DNA from: Candidatus Poribacteria bacterium
GTDB lineage: Bacteria; Poribacteria; WGA-4E; WGA-3G
Assembly: GCA_026706025.1 (NCBI GenBank)
Contig: JAPOZO010000024.1
Coordinates: 1 to 64,000, forward strand
Direction of reading: 5' to 3'
DNA length: 64,000 nt
The notes beneath the pieces were generated by a model. That model did no database searches. It saw only the letters and a program-made list of their open reading frames with translations, and was not told the DNA's origin. Below are positions 1 through 8,285 of this stretch, piece by piece. A program made the translations under genes and the position numbers. The first letter of the stretch is position 1. Every line of letters begins with the position of its first letter.

Positions 1-1
1 G

Positions 2-328
2 CGTCAGTTTTAAACCTTCAATAGTCGAAAGTTTGGGCTGCGTCAGTTTACCCTTTGTGCCTTCCTCAATAAAGTCTTTCCGGGCGGAGCCGGGGAATCC
101 ACTATTCTCGTAGTTCCCATTAGGTCCGTAATACTTCCTGATCCAGTTTTTATTCTTTGAATGGTCTTCGTTCAAAGCGTCTTCGGCTGGGCTTTTGAAC
201 CAATCCGCTTCTTTTAAAGGACCACCCTTCATGTTAACCTCCCCTTGCGTGAATGCGAGATGGGAGACGTTCAGAAACAGCGCGAACATGATCCCTATAA
301 CGAACGCGAACCGGTAAAACTTTCTCAT
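2..328 (-). CDS. Secreted protein of unknown function, N-terminal part (runs off the window)
   Basis: An open frame on the minus strand begins with ATG at 326-328 and runs to the window edge without a stop (109 codons). It begins MRKFYRFAFVIGIMFALFLN and continues to an ALAFTQ-like region, a signal peptide with charged N-region and hydrophobic core ending near residue 30. The mature part is polar, with KNKNWIRKYYGPNGNYENSG and KGKLTQPKLSTIEGLKLT segments. A purine-rich AAGGAAAG lies about 10 bases upstream of the ATG. I do not recognise a domain; the C-terminus lies outside the window. The gene has the same orientation as the next secreted protein at 453-2993 and would follow it in transcription. 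Confidence is good that it is a real gene, low on role. Confidence 0.7.
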   Translation of the reverse strand, partial: MRKFYRFAFVIGIMFALFLNVSHLAFTQGEVNMKGGPLKEADWFKSPAEDALNEDHSKNKNWIRKYYGPNGNYENSGFPGSARKDFIEEGTKGKLTQPKLSTIEGLKLT

Positions 329-452
329 CGAAATTTCTTTCCTTATTATTTAAGTTTTTTTAAGGTGGGTTTCGGCGTTTTGCTTTGAGTTCACCCTAAC
401 TTGTGGACAGTAATTGCAGATACGAGTGCACTCACGTACACCTATAACGCCG

Positions 453-2993
453 CTACTTCAAAATCACCATTCGCCGCGTCTCTGAGAAGTCCCCGGCGGT
501 AAACGTGTAAAAATAGAGACCACTGGTGACGGGTTCGCCGACTGTATTCCTGCCATCCCAATACGCCGCACGGCTACGCGATTCATAGATTCCTGCTCCT
601 TGGGTGCCTAACGCAAGCCTCCGGACGAACTTCCCATCTGCGGCATAGATAGAGATTTTGACATTCGCGGGTTTTGCCAACTGATATGGTATCCATGTTT
701 CTGGGTTAAGCGGATTCGGGTAGTTCGGCAATAAAGCCGTCTGTTTCGGTGTTGATGTTGCAAGGAGTTGTTCTAAAATGAGAATACCGCGTTGAAAAGC
801 CGGGTCTGTTAGGGGCAATTGCCGGGCTTCCTGAAGCCATTTTTCTACATCTGCAGTAATGAACGTTTGAAGGACTTGAGGATTCATAGCGGGCGCGGAA
901 TCACTTGAACCTAAGGCACCTGCAACGAGGACGAGGTCCTGTATATTGACAATCCCATCACGGTTAACATCCGCTGGATTGCTTCCCGATTGCCCAAGAT
1001 TTGATGCGACCCATACAAGGTCTTGGATGTTAACAATATCATCCCCGTTGACATCCTCTCTGCGTCTTGTAGATTTAGTGGCATCTGATAGAGGTTCAGT
1101 GACATCTGATGGAGTGGAAGGATTGAGTTCCCATAAGAGTATGGTGCCATCCTTACTCCCAGTTGCGATGGTATTGCCATCCGGGCTAAACGCTACACCG
1201 TCGACCTCATCCCCATGCCCTGTGAGCGTGCGGAGATGTGAGCCCGTGTTGACATCCCAGAGACCGACGGTGTTGTCCCAACTCGCAGTGGCGAGGGTGG
1301 CACCATCTGGACTCAACGCTATGCTGACGATCGCATCCGTATGTCCGGTGAGCCTGTGTAGCGAGTCTCCTGTATTGACATCCCAGAGACGGGCGGTGTC
1401 GTCATAACTCCCAGTTGCCAGCGTGTTGCCATCCGAAGTGAACGCTACCCTGGTAACCCCATTACTATGCCCGGTGAACGTGCGGAGATGTGAACCCGTG
1501 TTGACATCCCAGAGACGAGCAGTGTTGTCATAACTCCCGGTTGCCAGCGTGTTGCCATCGGGACTAAACGCCACGCTTCTGAGCCAATGCGTATGCCCGG
1601 TGATTGTGCGGAGAGGACTACCCGTGTTAACATCCCAGAGACGGGCAGTGTTGTCACCACTCGCGGTTGCGAGCGTGTTGCCATCGGGACTAAAGGCTAC
1701 GTCTCTGATCCAATCCGTATGCTCGGTGAGCGTGTGTAGAAGGTTCCCTGTGTTTGCATCCCAGAGGCGGGCAGTGTCGTCATAACTCCCAGTTGCGAGC
1801 GTGTTGCCATCGGGACTAAACGTTATGCTGTTGACCCAATCCGTATGCCCGGTGAGCGTGTGTAGAAGGTTCCCCGTGTTTGCGTCCCAGAGACGGACGG
1901 TGCGGTCCTCATTCCCACTTGCGACGGTGCTACCATCGGGACTAAACGCTACGCCGATGACCGCAGACGTATACCCGGTGAACATGTGTAGCGGGTTCCC
2001 CGTGTTTGCGTTCCAGAGGCGGGCAGTGCCGTCATAACTCCCAGTTGCGAGCGTTGTGCCATCGGGACTAAACGCTACGCCGATGACCCAACCCGTATGC
2101 TCAGCGAGCGTGCGGAGATGTGAACCTGTGTCGACATCCCAGAGGCGGATGGTGTCGTTATAACTCCCACTTGCGAGGGTGTTTCCATCTGGACTAAACG
2201 CGACGCTGAAGACCGCAGCCCAATGTCCGGTGAGCGTGTGTAGCGGGTTCCCCGTGTTTGCGTCCCAGAGACGGGCGGTGCTGTCCCAACTCCCACTTGC
2301 GAGGGTGTTTCCATCTGGACTAAACGCGACGCTATTGACTCCAGACCTATGCTCGGTGAGCGTGCGGAGATGTGAGCCTGTGTTTGCATCCCAGAGACGG
2401 ATGGTTTTGTCCGCAGCCCCGCTTGCGATCGTCGTCCCATCTGGGCTAAACGCTACGCTGGTGACCCCATTCCTAACTCTGTTGACCTGCTTTGTATGTC
2501 CGGTGAGCGTGCGGTGCTCGCTACCCGTGTTGACATCCCAGAGACGGACGGTGGCATCCTCACTCCCGCTTGCGATGGTTGTGCTATCCGGGCTAAATGC
2601 TACGCTGTTGACCCCAAACGTATGTCCGCTGAGCGTGCGGAGATGTGAGCCTGTGTTTGCATCCCAGAGGCGGATGGTGGTGTCCTCACTCGCGCTTGCG
2701 ATGGTTGTACCATCTGGACTAAACGCTACGCCGTTGACCGCAGACGTATGCCCTGTGATGAGTTCAAGTTCTTCGCCTGTCTGTGCGTCGTAGATCCAAA
2801 TACCGATAATACTTACTACTGCCAGACGTGCGCCGTCTGGGGAATACTTTATTTCATTTATCCTACCTTTGCCGAGACGTGCTTTAGCACCTTCGGGTAA
2901 TCCCAAAGTTATGTAGTCTTGTGCAAAGGTGTTTGGCAGAATAATAAATACTGCCAAAAGTGCAACTAAAATCCAAAAGAGTGTGGTTTTCAC
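453..2993 (-). CDS. Secreted double WD40 propeller with dockerin-like and FlgD-like C-terminal domains
   Basis: An 846-residue exported protein. It starts with GTG at 2991-2993, preceded by AAGGAG. Residues 1-24 form a signal peptide (ends NTFAQ). Residues about 40-640 hold 14 WD40 units with the pattern VAFSPDG...ARLWD..TG..L.TLTGH, enough for two seven-bladed propellers. Unit 4 carries a short insertion (KQVNRVRN). Residues about 647-695 hold two DVNxDxxVNIQDL calcium-binding dockerin type I repeats. The last 100 residues (YPNPLNPETWIPYQL to the C-terminal RRMVILK) match the FlgD-like/T9SS-type C-terminal immunoglobulin domain seen in many secreted proteins. The likely role is a surface or secreted protein-interaction scaffold; the ligand cannot be inferred. 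Family assignments follow motif patterns; the two-propeller count is read directly. Confidence 0.9.
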   Translation of the reverse strand: MKTTLFWILVALLAVFIILPNTFAQDYITLGLPEGAKARLGKGRINEIKYSPDGARLAVVSIIGIWIYDAQTGEELELITGHTSAVNGVAFSPDGTTIASASEDTTIRLWDANTGSHLRTLSGHTFGVNSVAFSPDSTTIASGSEDATVRLWDVNTGSEHRTLTGHTKQVNRVRNGVTSVAFSPDGTTIASGAADKTIRLWDANTGSHLRTLTEHRSGVNSVAFSPDGNTLASGSWDSTARLWDANTGNPLHTLTGHWAAVFSVAFSPDGNTLASGSYNDTIRLWDVDTGSHLRTLAEHTGWVIGVAFSPDGTTLATGSYDGTARLWNANTGNPLHMFTGYTSAVIGVAFSPDGSTVASGNEDRTVRLWDANTGNLLHTLTGHTDWVNSITFSPDGNTLATGSYDDTARLWDANTGNLLHTLTEHTDWIRDVAFSPDGNTLATASGDNTARLWDVNTGSPLRTITGHTHWLRSVAFSPDGNTLATGSYDNTARLWDVNTGSHLRTFTGHSNGVTRVAFTSDGNTLATGSYDDTARLWDVNTGDSLHRLTGHTDAIVSIALSPDGATLATASWDNTVGLWDVNTGSHLRTLTGHGDEVDGVAFSPDGNTIATGSKDGTILLWELNPSTPSDVTEPLSDATKSTRRREDVNGDDIVNIQDLVWVASNLGQSGSNPADVNRDGIVNIQDLVLVAGALGSSDSAPAMNPQVLQTFITADVEKWLQEARQLPLTDPAFQRGILILEQLLATSTPKQTALLPNYPNPLNPETWIPYQLAKPANVKISIYAADGKFVRRLALGTQGAGIYESRSRAAYWDGRNTVGEPVTSGLYFYTFTAGDFSETRRMVILK
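1126..2860 (-). repeat. DNA-level tandem repeats of about 126 bp encoding the WD40 units
   Basis: The WD40 part of the gene is repetitive at nucleotide level. Phrases such as gccatcgggactaaacgct and acatcccagagacgggc recur about every 126 bp (42 codons), with near-identical neighbouring units. This indicates recent unit duplication or gene conversion, and makes the region prone to copy-number change and misassembly. Confidence 0.85.
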
Positions 2994-3031
2994 GCGTAAT
3001 TTCTCCTTATAAGTTCACCATATTCATTGTT

Positions 3032-3913
3032 TTATTGCTTAAGTTGTGCCCATGTAGTGGTGAGTTTTCCTTGTGGATTGACAGCAAGCGCGTTTCCGAT
3101 CTTTGCACCATTTTTACCCTCCAGATGATGTGCGTTGCCCGATGCATCTGAAAATTGTTGGGTGCCACCCGGTTCATCAAAATGCCATAAGGCAACCGTC
3201 TTTGCGTCATTTTTGAACTTGTCGTCTGGCATAAAGCCTTTTTTGTTGACATCGTAACGAGCCTCCGTTGAGATGCGGACCTCATCAATATATCCAGTGA
3301 AGGAATCCAAAAACGCTTTGGCTGGCGGACGACCCGGTAGCACAATTATTTTTCCATAGCCTCCCAGCACGAAGTCCTTTGGACGCAAACCACGAGGATC
3401 ACGATCGTGTCCGAGAGGTATCCCGTGTTGATTTGTCGCTACGAAATCATTGACGATCATTGTTATCTGATTCCTATTTAACTGATAAGCGATGTGTTGC
3501 CATTGGTTCGGTACAAGCGAGATCGGGAAAGATATTGTCCGACCGAGCCCTCCCTCAATATAGGAACTCATTAGCAAGATTAGATCCCCCTTCGGAGGCT
3601 CAATATTTAGCACCTTAGCCCAATTATCTCCATCTTTCACGATGATCATATCCACCTGTTGATAGAGTATCGTCACTACCGTGTCCTTGTTGTCAGGCGG
3701 TGTGGTGGGATATATCCATGCTTCGAAGGTGAATTCGTCCGTGCCATCCGGTAAGAGATACCCAAAGGTTTCAAAGTCTAAAACGGCGTAGTCATCAACC
3801 CCGTCAAGAACTAAATAATTTCCACCTGCGGGTGATGGCGGTGGCAACGCTTTGGCACTCGGTGGAATGAGTGCCAGTAAAAAGAGGCATGCAAGGATCT
3901 GTCGGTGTCCCAT
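3032..3913 (-). CDS. Secreted LamG/concanavalin-like domain protein
   Basis: A 293-residue protein with signal peptide MGHRQILACLFLLALIPPSAKA and an AGGAG ribosome site just before the ATG. The core (YLVLDGVDDYAVLDF, FTFEAWIYPTT, QWQHIAYQLN, GYIDEVRISTEARY, VALWHFDE) is the classical LamG / concanavalin A-like jelly-roll pattern, a fold that binds glycans or cell-surface ligands. The protein ends NPQGKLTTTWAQLKQ. This tail recurs on other secreted proteins in this window with different folds (7519-8250, 8286-9029, 27479-28468, 29049-30008). The gene lies 38 bp upstream of the WD40 gene on the same strand. The fold is confident; the ligand is unknown. Confidence 0.88.
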   Translation of the reverse strand: MGHRQILACLFLLALIPPSAKALPPPSPAGGNYLVLDGVDDYAVLDFETFGYLLPDGTDEFTFEAWIYPTTPPDNKDTVVTILYQQVDMIIVKDGDNWAKVLNIEPPKGDLILLMSSYIEGGLGRTISFPISLVPNQWQHIAYQLNRNQITMIVNDFVATNQHGIPLGHDRDPRGLRPKDFVLGGYGKIIVLPGRPPAKAFLDSFTGYIDEVRISTEARYDVNKKGFMPDDKFKNDAKTVALWHFDEPGGTQQFSDASGNAHHLEGKNGAKIGNALAVNPQGKLTTTWAQLKQ

Positions 3914-3952
3914 TTTTTCTCCTGTTACTGTAAGTATTGAAAATTCAATGAC

Positions 3953-4150
3953 TGCCTTTTTTAATCGCCCGCACGTTTTTACAAGTTTCCCTGTTGGATC
4001 GACACGCTGAGAACCTTTCCCGTGTAATCAAAATATCTAACGTCCAACATCCTTTCACGGTTTACGGCTATAGCTGCGAAATGCCTCTCGATCCGAGCCT
4101 CGGACGATTGCAATTGTCTTAAATGTTGTTGTCTATCGTATTTCTTATAA
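3953..4150 (-). pseudogene. Remnant of a secreted-protein gene C-terminus
   Basis: On the minus strand a frame open for over 60 codons ends ...YFDYTGKVLSVSIQQGNL then TAA at 3979-3981. It has no credible ATG start. A one-base frame shift after the stop gives TCGRLKK. Together, LSV..QQGNL and TCGRLKK resemble the tail VxxQGKLTTTWGQLKR of intact neighbours, with a stop, a one-base indel and W changed to C. I read it as a decayed paralogue of the tailed secreted proteins. It could instead be a chance open frame, or part of a repeated leader, because the adjacent 4151-4239 block is itself repeated. Confidence 0.4.
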
Positions 4151-4239
4151 TTAAAGACACAATTTTCGGGAAAAAATTGTGCATCATTTGAAAAAAAATA
4201 AAAAATTTGAATTTTAATCAGATATAGTTGGGAAATTGC
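4151..4239. promoter_or_regulatory. 89-bp AT-rich element, copy 1
   Basis: This block (starting TTAAAGACACAATTTT, with A-tracts in the middle, then ATTTTAATC and ending GGGAAATTGC) aligns almost without gaps to 11576-11664, which is also 89 bp. Both copies lie upstream of a minus-strand reading frame. The shared AT-rich composition and position suggest a promoter or upstream activating region, or a short dispersed repeat. No protein-coding explanation is evident. Confidence 0.5.
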
Positions 4240-4251
4240 CGATGGGTTGTT

Positions 4252-4370
4252 GGTTATCGGTTTTCAGTTAAGAGTCAGGATTCGGATATCCTTCCTACAA
4301 TACGATCAACTGAAAAGCCATCGGAATTCCAAGGAAAGAAAAAGTCGCGATTGGGAAATCGCTCCTACAG
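4252..4370. repeat. Intergenic repeat patch: heptamer array and TCGCTCCTACAG hairpin end
   Basis: Three tandem heptamers GGTTATC-GGTTTTC-AGTTAAG lie at 4252-4272, matching the AGTTRTC array at 60315-60342. At 4347-4362 a GCGATT/AATCGC hairpin with a GGGA loop runs into TCGCTCCTACAGAAG, whose end recurs at 32534 and 54916. The 564-bp spacer between the LamG gene and the sigma factor therefore consists of a gene remnant, an AT-rich element and these repeats, with no intact gene. Confidence 0.5.
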
Positions 4371-4398
4371 AAGAAGGGTGAATGCAATCTTAGGTGAG

Positions 4399-4446
4399 AA
4401 AAAAAGGCGAGGTGTTTTGCTTGAGTGTTTCCCAAGGCACCTCGCC
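4399..4446 (-). terminator. Rho-independent terminator of the sigma-propeller gene
   Basis: On the minus strand a 9-bp stem GGCGAGGTG/CACCTCGCC (4438-4446 with 4406-4414) with a 23-nt loop is followed by seven T. It lies 31 bp after the stop of the gene at 4478-7384. Confidence 0.85.
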
Positions 4447-4477
4447 AGCAAATTGTTTTGGAAGATAGACTTTACAG

Positions 4478-7384
4478 CTACGCTTCAAGCGGAATATGAA
4501 ATATCCCGCGTTGTTGTGTAGCAATGTAAAGTCTATCATTACTGACGACCAGTGAGACAATTTTATCTGGAATGTTGGGAGAAATCTGATCCCACTTGCC
4601 ATGAGCATCCAAGCGATAGACACCTGCATCACCGGCACCATAAACTGTGGTCCCTTCTGCTGCAAGGTTGTCTATCATCATCCGTTTACCTGTTCTATCA
4701 GTTAGCACACTCCAGTGCGCGCCGGTTTGTGAACTCAAGACCCCCGCATCAGTTGCGACGTAAACCGTTGAACCGGCAAAGATTATCTCTTTGAAACGGG
4801 TAAAATGAAACGGGAGGGTGGGTGTAATATTTTTCCAACTCTTTCCACCATCAAGTGACTGAAAGAGTTTGCCGTCCCGTTTGCCAACGTAGACGGTATC
4901 TGCTGATGCGGCTAATTTGAAGCCTGTATCAAGTGCTTTGTTAAGGGGTTCAGTGGTATCCATTAAACCAGTGTCTGTCCATTCTGGATCGCCGTATTTC
5001 CACTTGAAAAGTTTTTGCTTCCACTCGGCATAGAACGTCTGTCCAGTGACTGCAAACCCACCAATTCCCTCAAATTTATCAATAAGATAAGTTGTATCTG
5101 ATAAGTTATCATTTTTTTCAGGTTTATTCGGCGAAGGGTCCTCTGTCCACAACTCAACGAACGAAGATTCTCGTTCAAAAGTGGGTGCCCCCTGAACTGG
5201 CACAAGTATATTGTCCTCTGCAGATAACTGGAAAATGCGCAAATAGTCCTTTATAGACGTAATTTCAGATAGTTGGAGATCGATCATGCTATCTTTTTCA
5301 GGTGCCATTCCGTAGAGAACGTCGTTAGCAATTGCTAACTGAGAAGCGAGGTTAAGGTAAGCAAATTTCTGTTCCATTGTTTCACGTATTTGGCTATCGC
5401 AGTCAATCTGGACAGTTTCCCACGTTTCACCACCGTCAATGGATTGGACAAGAACCCCACGGGTATACCCATAAAGTCTATTGTTGACTGCGACCAGATA
5501 CTGTATTGTTGTTTCCCTGATTCCGCTTGTAAATGCGTGCCATGATTTACCACCGTCAGTTGTGCGATGAACACCGGATGAACTGGCTCTATAAAAAGTA
5601 TTTTTGTCCACAGTTACAATCCCTTGTGATAAAAGTATTTTGCCGGTATCCGCCGGAATACTCATCCCAAGCTCTGGTCTCATAAGGTCCGATTCATTTC
5701 CGTGTGTTATCTCAGTCCACGATGCTCCGAAGTCAGTCGAGTGAAAAATTCCGCCTAAACTTTTTGGATTGATATCAGCTATTATATTTGCTGTAAACTT
5801 TTGGTTTGGTTCAATCCATTCCCAGCGAGAAAGGTCGGAACCCGTTCCAACATAGAGGCTGTTTTCAAACCCAGTCATCCAGTAGACAGGTTCTGACGGA
5901 CTTGCCGACAAGTGTTGCCAAATATCTGAATCAAGACGGTAGATGCCGCTGCTTGTACCTGCGAACACTATGTTTCTAATTGCAGTGACTGCGTGGATAC
6001 TTTCATCTGCTAACCCATCTTTCAAGAGATCCCACTGTGTGCCAGCATCCGTAGATCGAAAAACACCTTCATCTTGAAGGGCAAGATACATTACAATATG
6101 TGAGTGCGAATTATGTTCTTGTACTTCATCGGTGATGATAAGTCCGATAGCGTGTCCTTTTGGTCGGGCGCAGAAGACATGCCATGTCTCGCCCTTATCA
6201 ATTGAAGCGAGTATTTTATCAGTAGAAACGATATAGAGGGTATCATCATGTGCTGCCATCGGCATCCGAGATCCATTGGTCGATATATCGCTATTGGTAA
6301 GTGTCCATACGGTTTCACCTACTGCCCGTTTATAGATGCCGGATTGTGCAGCAGCGTAGAGGGTTCTGTCGGATGTAGCGAAAATATTATGCACAGCACC
6401 ACCGTAGGGGCCATTTGTTTGGGTCCACTGCGAAGCAGAGAACTTAGCGAGATCGTTCTGTGTATTAGATGCTAAAGTTGTTTCAGTACTTTGCAGACCG
6501 GTACTGCCGCTTTTACCGGGGGTAGCGGCACGTCCAACCTGATTTCGCACAGCCGGTTTTGCGTCGATATCAACCACAATGAATGCGTCAACGATTTCAA
6601 TTGTGGGTTCGGATTGCGCCTCAAAACTATAGGGCTGCTGAAACCGAAGGAGGTATTGATTGCTCGCACCCAGCAACAGTATAATCAAGACCGTAGCTGC
6701 ACCAAAAGCCGCCCATGGTAGCAACGGTTTTCCAGCTGGAGACGGTGTCGGTTTTATATTGGCAACTTGCCTTGTGATGTTCTCCATTAGACTGGCGGGT
6801 AATTGAACACCCCCAAGGACTTCGCTAATCAAGAGTTCCTCTTTCGTCTGTAAACGCTTTCGTGCCCGGTGGAGCCTGCTATGCACTGTCTTCACAGACA
6901 CGCCTAAGAATTTACCAATTTCCTTGGCTGGCATTTCGCCGAGATAGTAGAGCGTCATTACCGTCCGTTCGCTCTCTGGGAGTCTTGTCAGAAGTTTTTT
7001 GACAATTTCGCTCCGATGTTCGGAGGCTTCTGTCTCACGCTGCTCGGATACATAATGGGTATAGGAGAATCTTTCTGTGTCTTCCGCGGATGTGCCCTCC
7101 AAAGATTGCATCGCAGGTTTTTTCTTACGCATCCAATTCAGGCAGAGTCGATTCGCAATAACATAAAGCCATCCGGCAAATTGGTTGGGGTTCTTGAGTG
7201 TCGGGAGTTTTTTGTAGACTTGGAGGAAGGTGTCTTGCGTAATTTCTTCGGCGTGGTGAAAATCACCGATCTTCCGCCATGCAAGCGCATGCACGCCCTT
7301 TTTGTATTTATGGACTAAGGCACTGAATGCTTCATCGTTGCCTGACAAGATGCTGTGAATCAGTTGAACGTCATCTCTTTCCAT
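4478..7384 (-). CDS. ECF-type sigma-70 factor fused through a membrane segment to a BNR/Ycf48-like propeller
   Basis: A 968-residue fusion. Residues 8-86 are sigma region 2 (EEITQDTFLQVYKKLP, FAGWLYVIANRLCLNWMRKK). Residues 128-180 are region 4 (LPESERTVMTLYYLGEMPAKEIGKFLGVSVKTV, helix-turn-helix). Residues 222-242 (AAFGAATVLIILLLGA) are one membrane segment. From about 310 to the end there are many BNR / photosystem II stability-factor-like repeats (STDxGxTWxxL, TTDGGKSWHAF, SLDGGKSWKNIT). The predicted topology puts the DNA-binding part in the cytoplasm and the propeller outside. A GGAG site precedes the ATG and a strong terminator follows. The family role is ECF transcription initiation; extracytoplasmic sensing by the propeller, and self-inhibition without a separate anti-sigma factor, are inference. 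No anti-sigma gene is adjacent. Confidence 0.88.
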   Translation of the reverse strand: MERDDVQLIHSILSGNDEAFSALVHKYKKGVHALAWRKIGDFHHAEEITQDTFLQVYKKLPTLKNPNQFAGWLYVIANRLCLNWMRKKKPAMQSLEGTSAEDTERFSYTHYVSEQRETEASEHRSEIVKKLLTRLPESERTVMTLYYLGEMPAKEIGKFLGVSVKTVHSRLHRARKRLQTKEELLISEVLGGVQLPASLMENITRQVANIKPTPSPAGKPLLPWAAFGAATVLIILLLGASNQYLLRFQQPYSFEAQSEPTIEIVDAFIVVDIDAKPAVRNQVGRAATPGKSGSTGLQSTETTLASNTQNDLAKFSASQWTQTNGPYGGAVHNIFATSDRTLYAAAQSGIYKRAVGETVWTLTNSDISTNGSRMPMAAHDDTLYIVSTDKILASIDKGETWHVFCARPKGHAIGLIITDEVQEHNSHSHIVMYLALQDEGVFRSTDAGTQWDLLKDGLADESIHAVTAIRNIVFAGTSSGIYRLDSDIWQHLSASPSEPVYWMTGFENSLYVGTGSDLSRWEWIEPNQKFTANIIADINPKSLGGIFHSTDFGASWTEITHGNESDLMRPELGMSIPADTGKILLSQGIVTVDKNTFYRASSSGVHRTTDGGKSWHAFTSGIRETTIQYLVAVNNRLYGYTRGVLVQSIDGGETWETVQIDCDSQIRETMEQKFAYLNLASQLAIANDVLYGMAPEKDSMIDLQLSEITSIKDYLRIFQLSAEDNILVPVQGAPTFERESSFVELWTEDPSPNKPEKNDNLSDTTYLIDKFEGIGGFAVTGQTFYAEWKQKLFKWKYGDPEWTDTGLMDTTEPLNKALDTGFKLAASADTVYVGKRDGKLFQSLDGGKSWKNITPTLPFHFTRFKEIIFAGSTVYVATDAGVLSSQTGAHWSVLTDRTGKRMMIDNLAAEGTTVYGAGDAGVYRLDAHGKWDQISPNIPDKIVSLVVSNDRLYIATQQRGIFHIPLEA

Positions 7385-7518
7385 TAGGATTCTCCATGAT
7401 TAGTGAATAGTTTTGATCGTTTGAATATACCCCGTAACATGGTGAAACGCTACTTCTATTATCATAGCAATGCAGCTGCTGTTTTTCCAGTAAATTCTCG
7501 TGTATATACAGGGCTATT

Positions 7519-8250
7519 TTAGAACCGCTTCAACTGTCCCCATGTTGTTGCGAGTTTTCCTTGGGACGTTACGGCGAACCCATCCCTGTTTGGAATTGTA
7601 TCGCCGGTGACAGTAATATTATCAAAGCGTGCCGTATAATTTGTGAGACCGAAACCGGTGCCACCTGTTAGAAATTCAGGAAATTCTTCTAAGCGTCCAG
7701 GAATTACTATAGGCTCTGGAATTTCCATGACCCCCAGAATTTGCTTGTCGTTAACCCAGAGGGTGAGAATATTTTCAGAAATACGCAATTTCATAGTAGA
7801 CCATTTATTCAATTTCAAAAATGGACTGAGTTTGCTTTTAAGAAGCCGAAGATTATCGTCGTCGTGAAAATTGCCATAGTGACAGATGGCTCTTGAATCA
7901 GGTTCAAGGATAGGCAGGTTCCCAATCACACACCACACTGCCCAGTTTTCCATAACCCGCGCTGCAATCGCGATATTTCCCGGACCGTGTTTTTTCAGAG
8001 GCTTTATATCGACTGTAATCGTGTAATCTTTCCACGTTTTATCCCCTGTTATGAGCAAGCGGGTGAGTCCTCCATGACTTACTGCCTGAAGTTCACCGTC
8101 AAGGATTTCCCACGAACCGGGTTCGGCATCAAGCATGATCAGTTCTTGCCACTCCTCCAAGTCAGCCGCATCAAAGGTTTCAAGAAATGTGCCAGCCCAT
8201 GCGGAGAAAGTTAAGAGAAAAATAACACAGCCGGTGAGTAATAATTTCAT
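7519..8250 (-). CDS. Secreted DUF1080-like (3-keto-disaccharide hydrolase/concanavalin-like) protein, paralogue A
   Basis: A 243-residue protein with signal peptide MKLLLTGCVIFLLTFSAWAG. The mature part (FLETFDAADLEEWQEL, WEILDGELQA, YTITVDIKPL, NIAIAARV, NKWSTMKLRISENILTLWVNDKQI, GGTGFGLTNYTARFDNITV) has the spacing of the concanavalin-like DUF1080 family. It ends KLATTWGQLKRF, the tail shared with other secreted proteins here. It lies 35 bp downstream of a clear paralogue (8286-9029) on the same strand, with AAAGGA before the ATG. Carbohydrate binding is likely from the fold; enzymatic activity cannot be judged from sequence alone. Confidence 0.82.
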   Translation of the reverse strand: MKLLLTGCVIFLLTFSAWAGTFLETFDAADLEEWQELIMLDAEPGSWEILDGELQAVSHGGLTRLLITGDKTWKDYTITVDIKPLKKHGPGNIAIAARVMENWAVWCVIGNLPILEPDSRAICHYGNFHDDDNLRLLKSKLSPFLKLNKWSTMKLRISENILTLWVNDKQILGVMEIPEPIVIPGRLEEFPEFLTGGTGFGLTNYTARFDNITVTGDTIPNRDGFAVTSQGKLATTWGQLKRF

Positions 8251-8285
8251 GAAGATTCCTTTTCTCTCTTCTCCGTTAAAGCATC

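Noticed and set aside
911-2793. Long antisense and alternative-frame open frames across the WD40 gene
   Set aside because: They mirror the 126-bp repeat periodicity of the real gene and have repetitive, unnatural compositions; no ribosome sites or homology.
1126-2860. CRISPR-like regular repeats
   Set aside because: The regular repetition is protein-coding (42-codon WD40 units) with no unique spacers.
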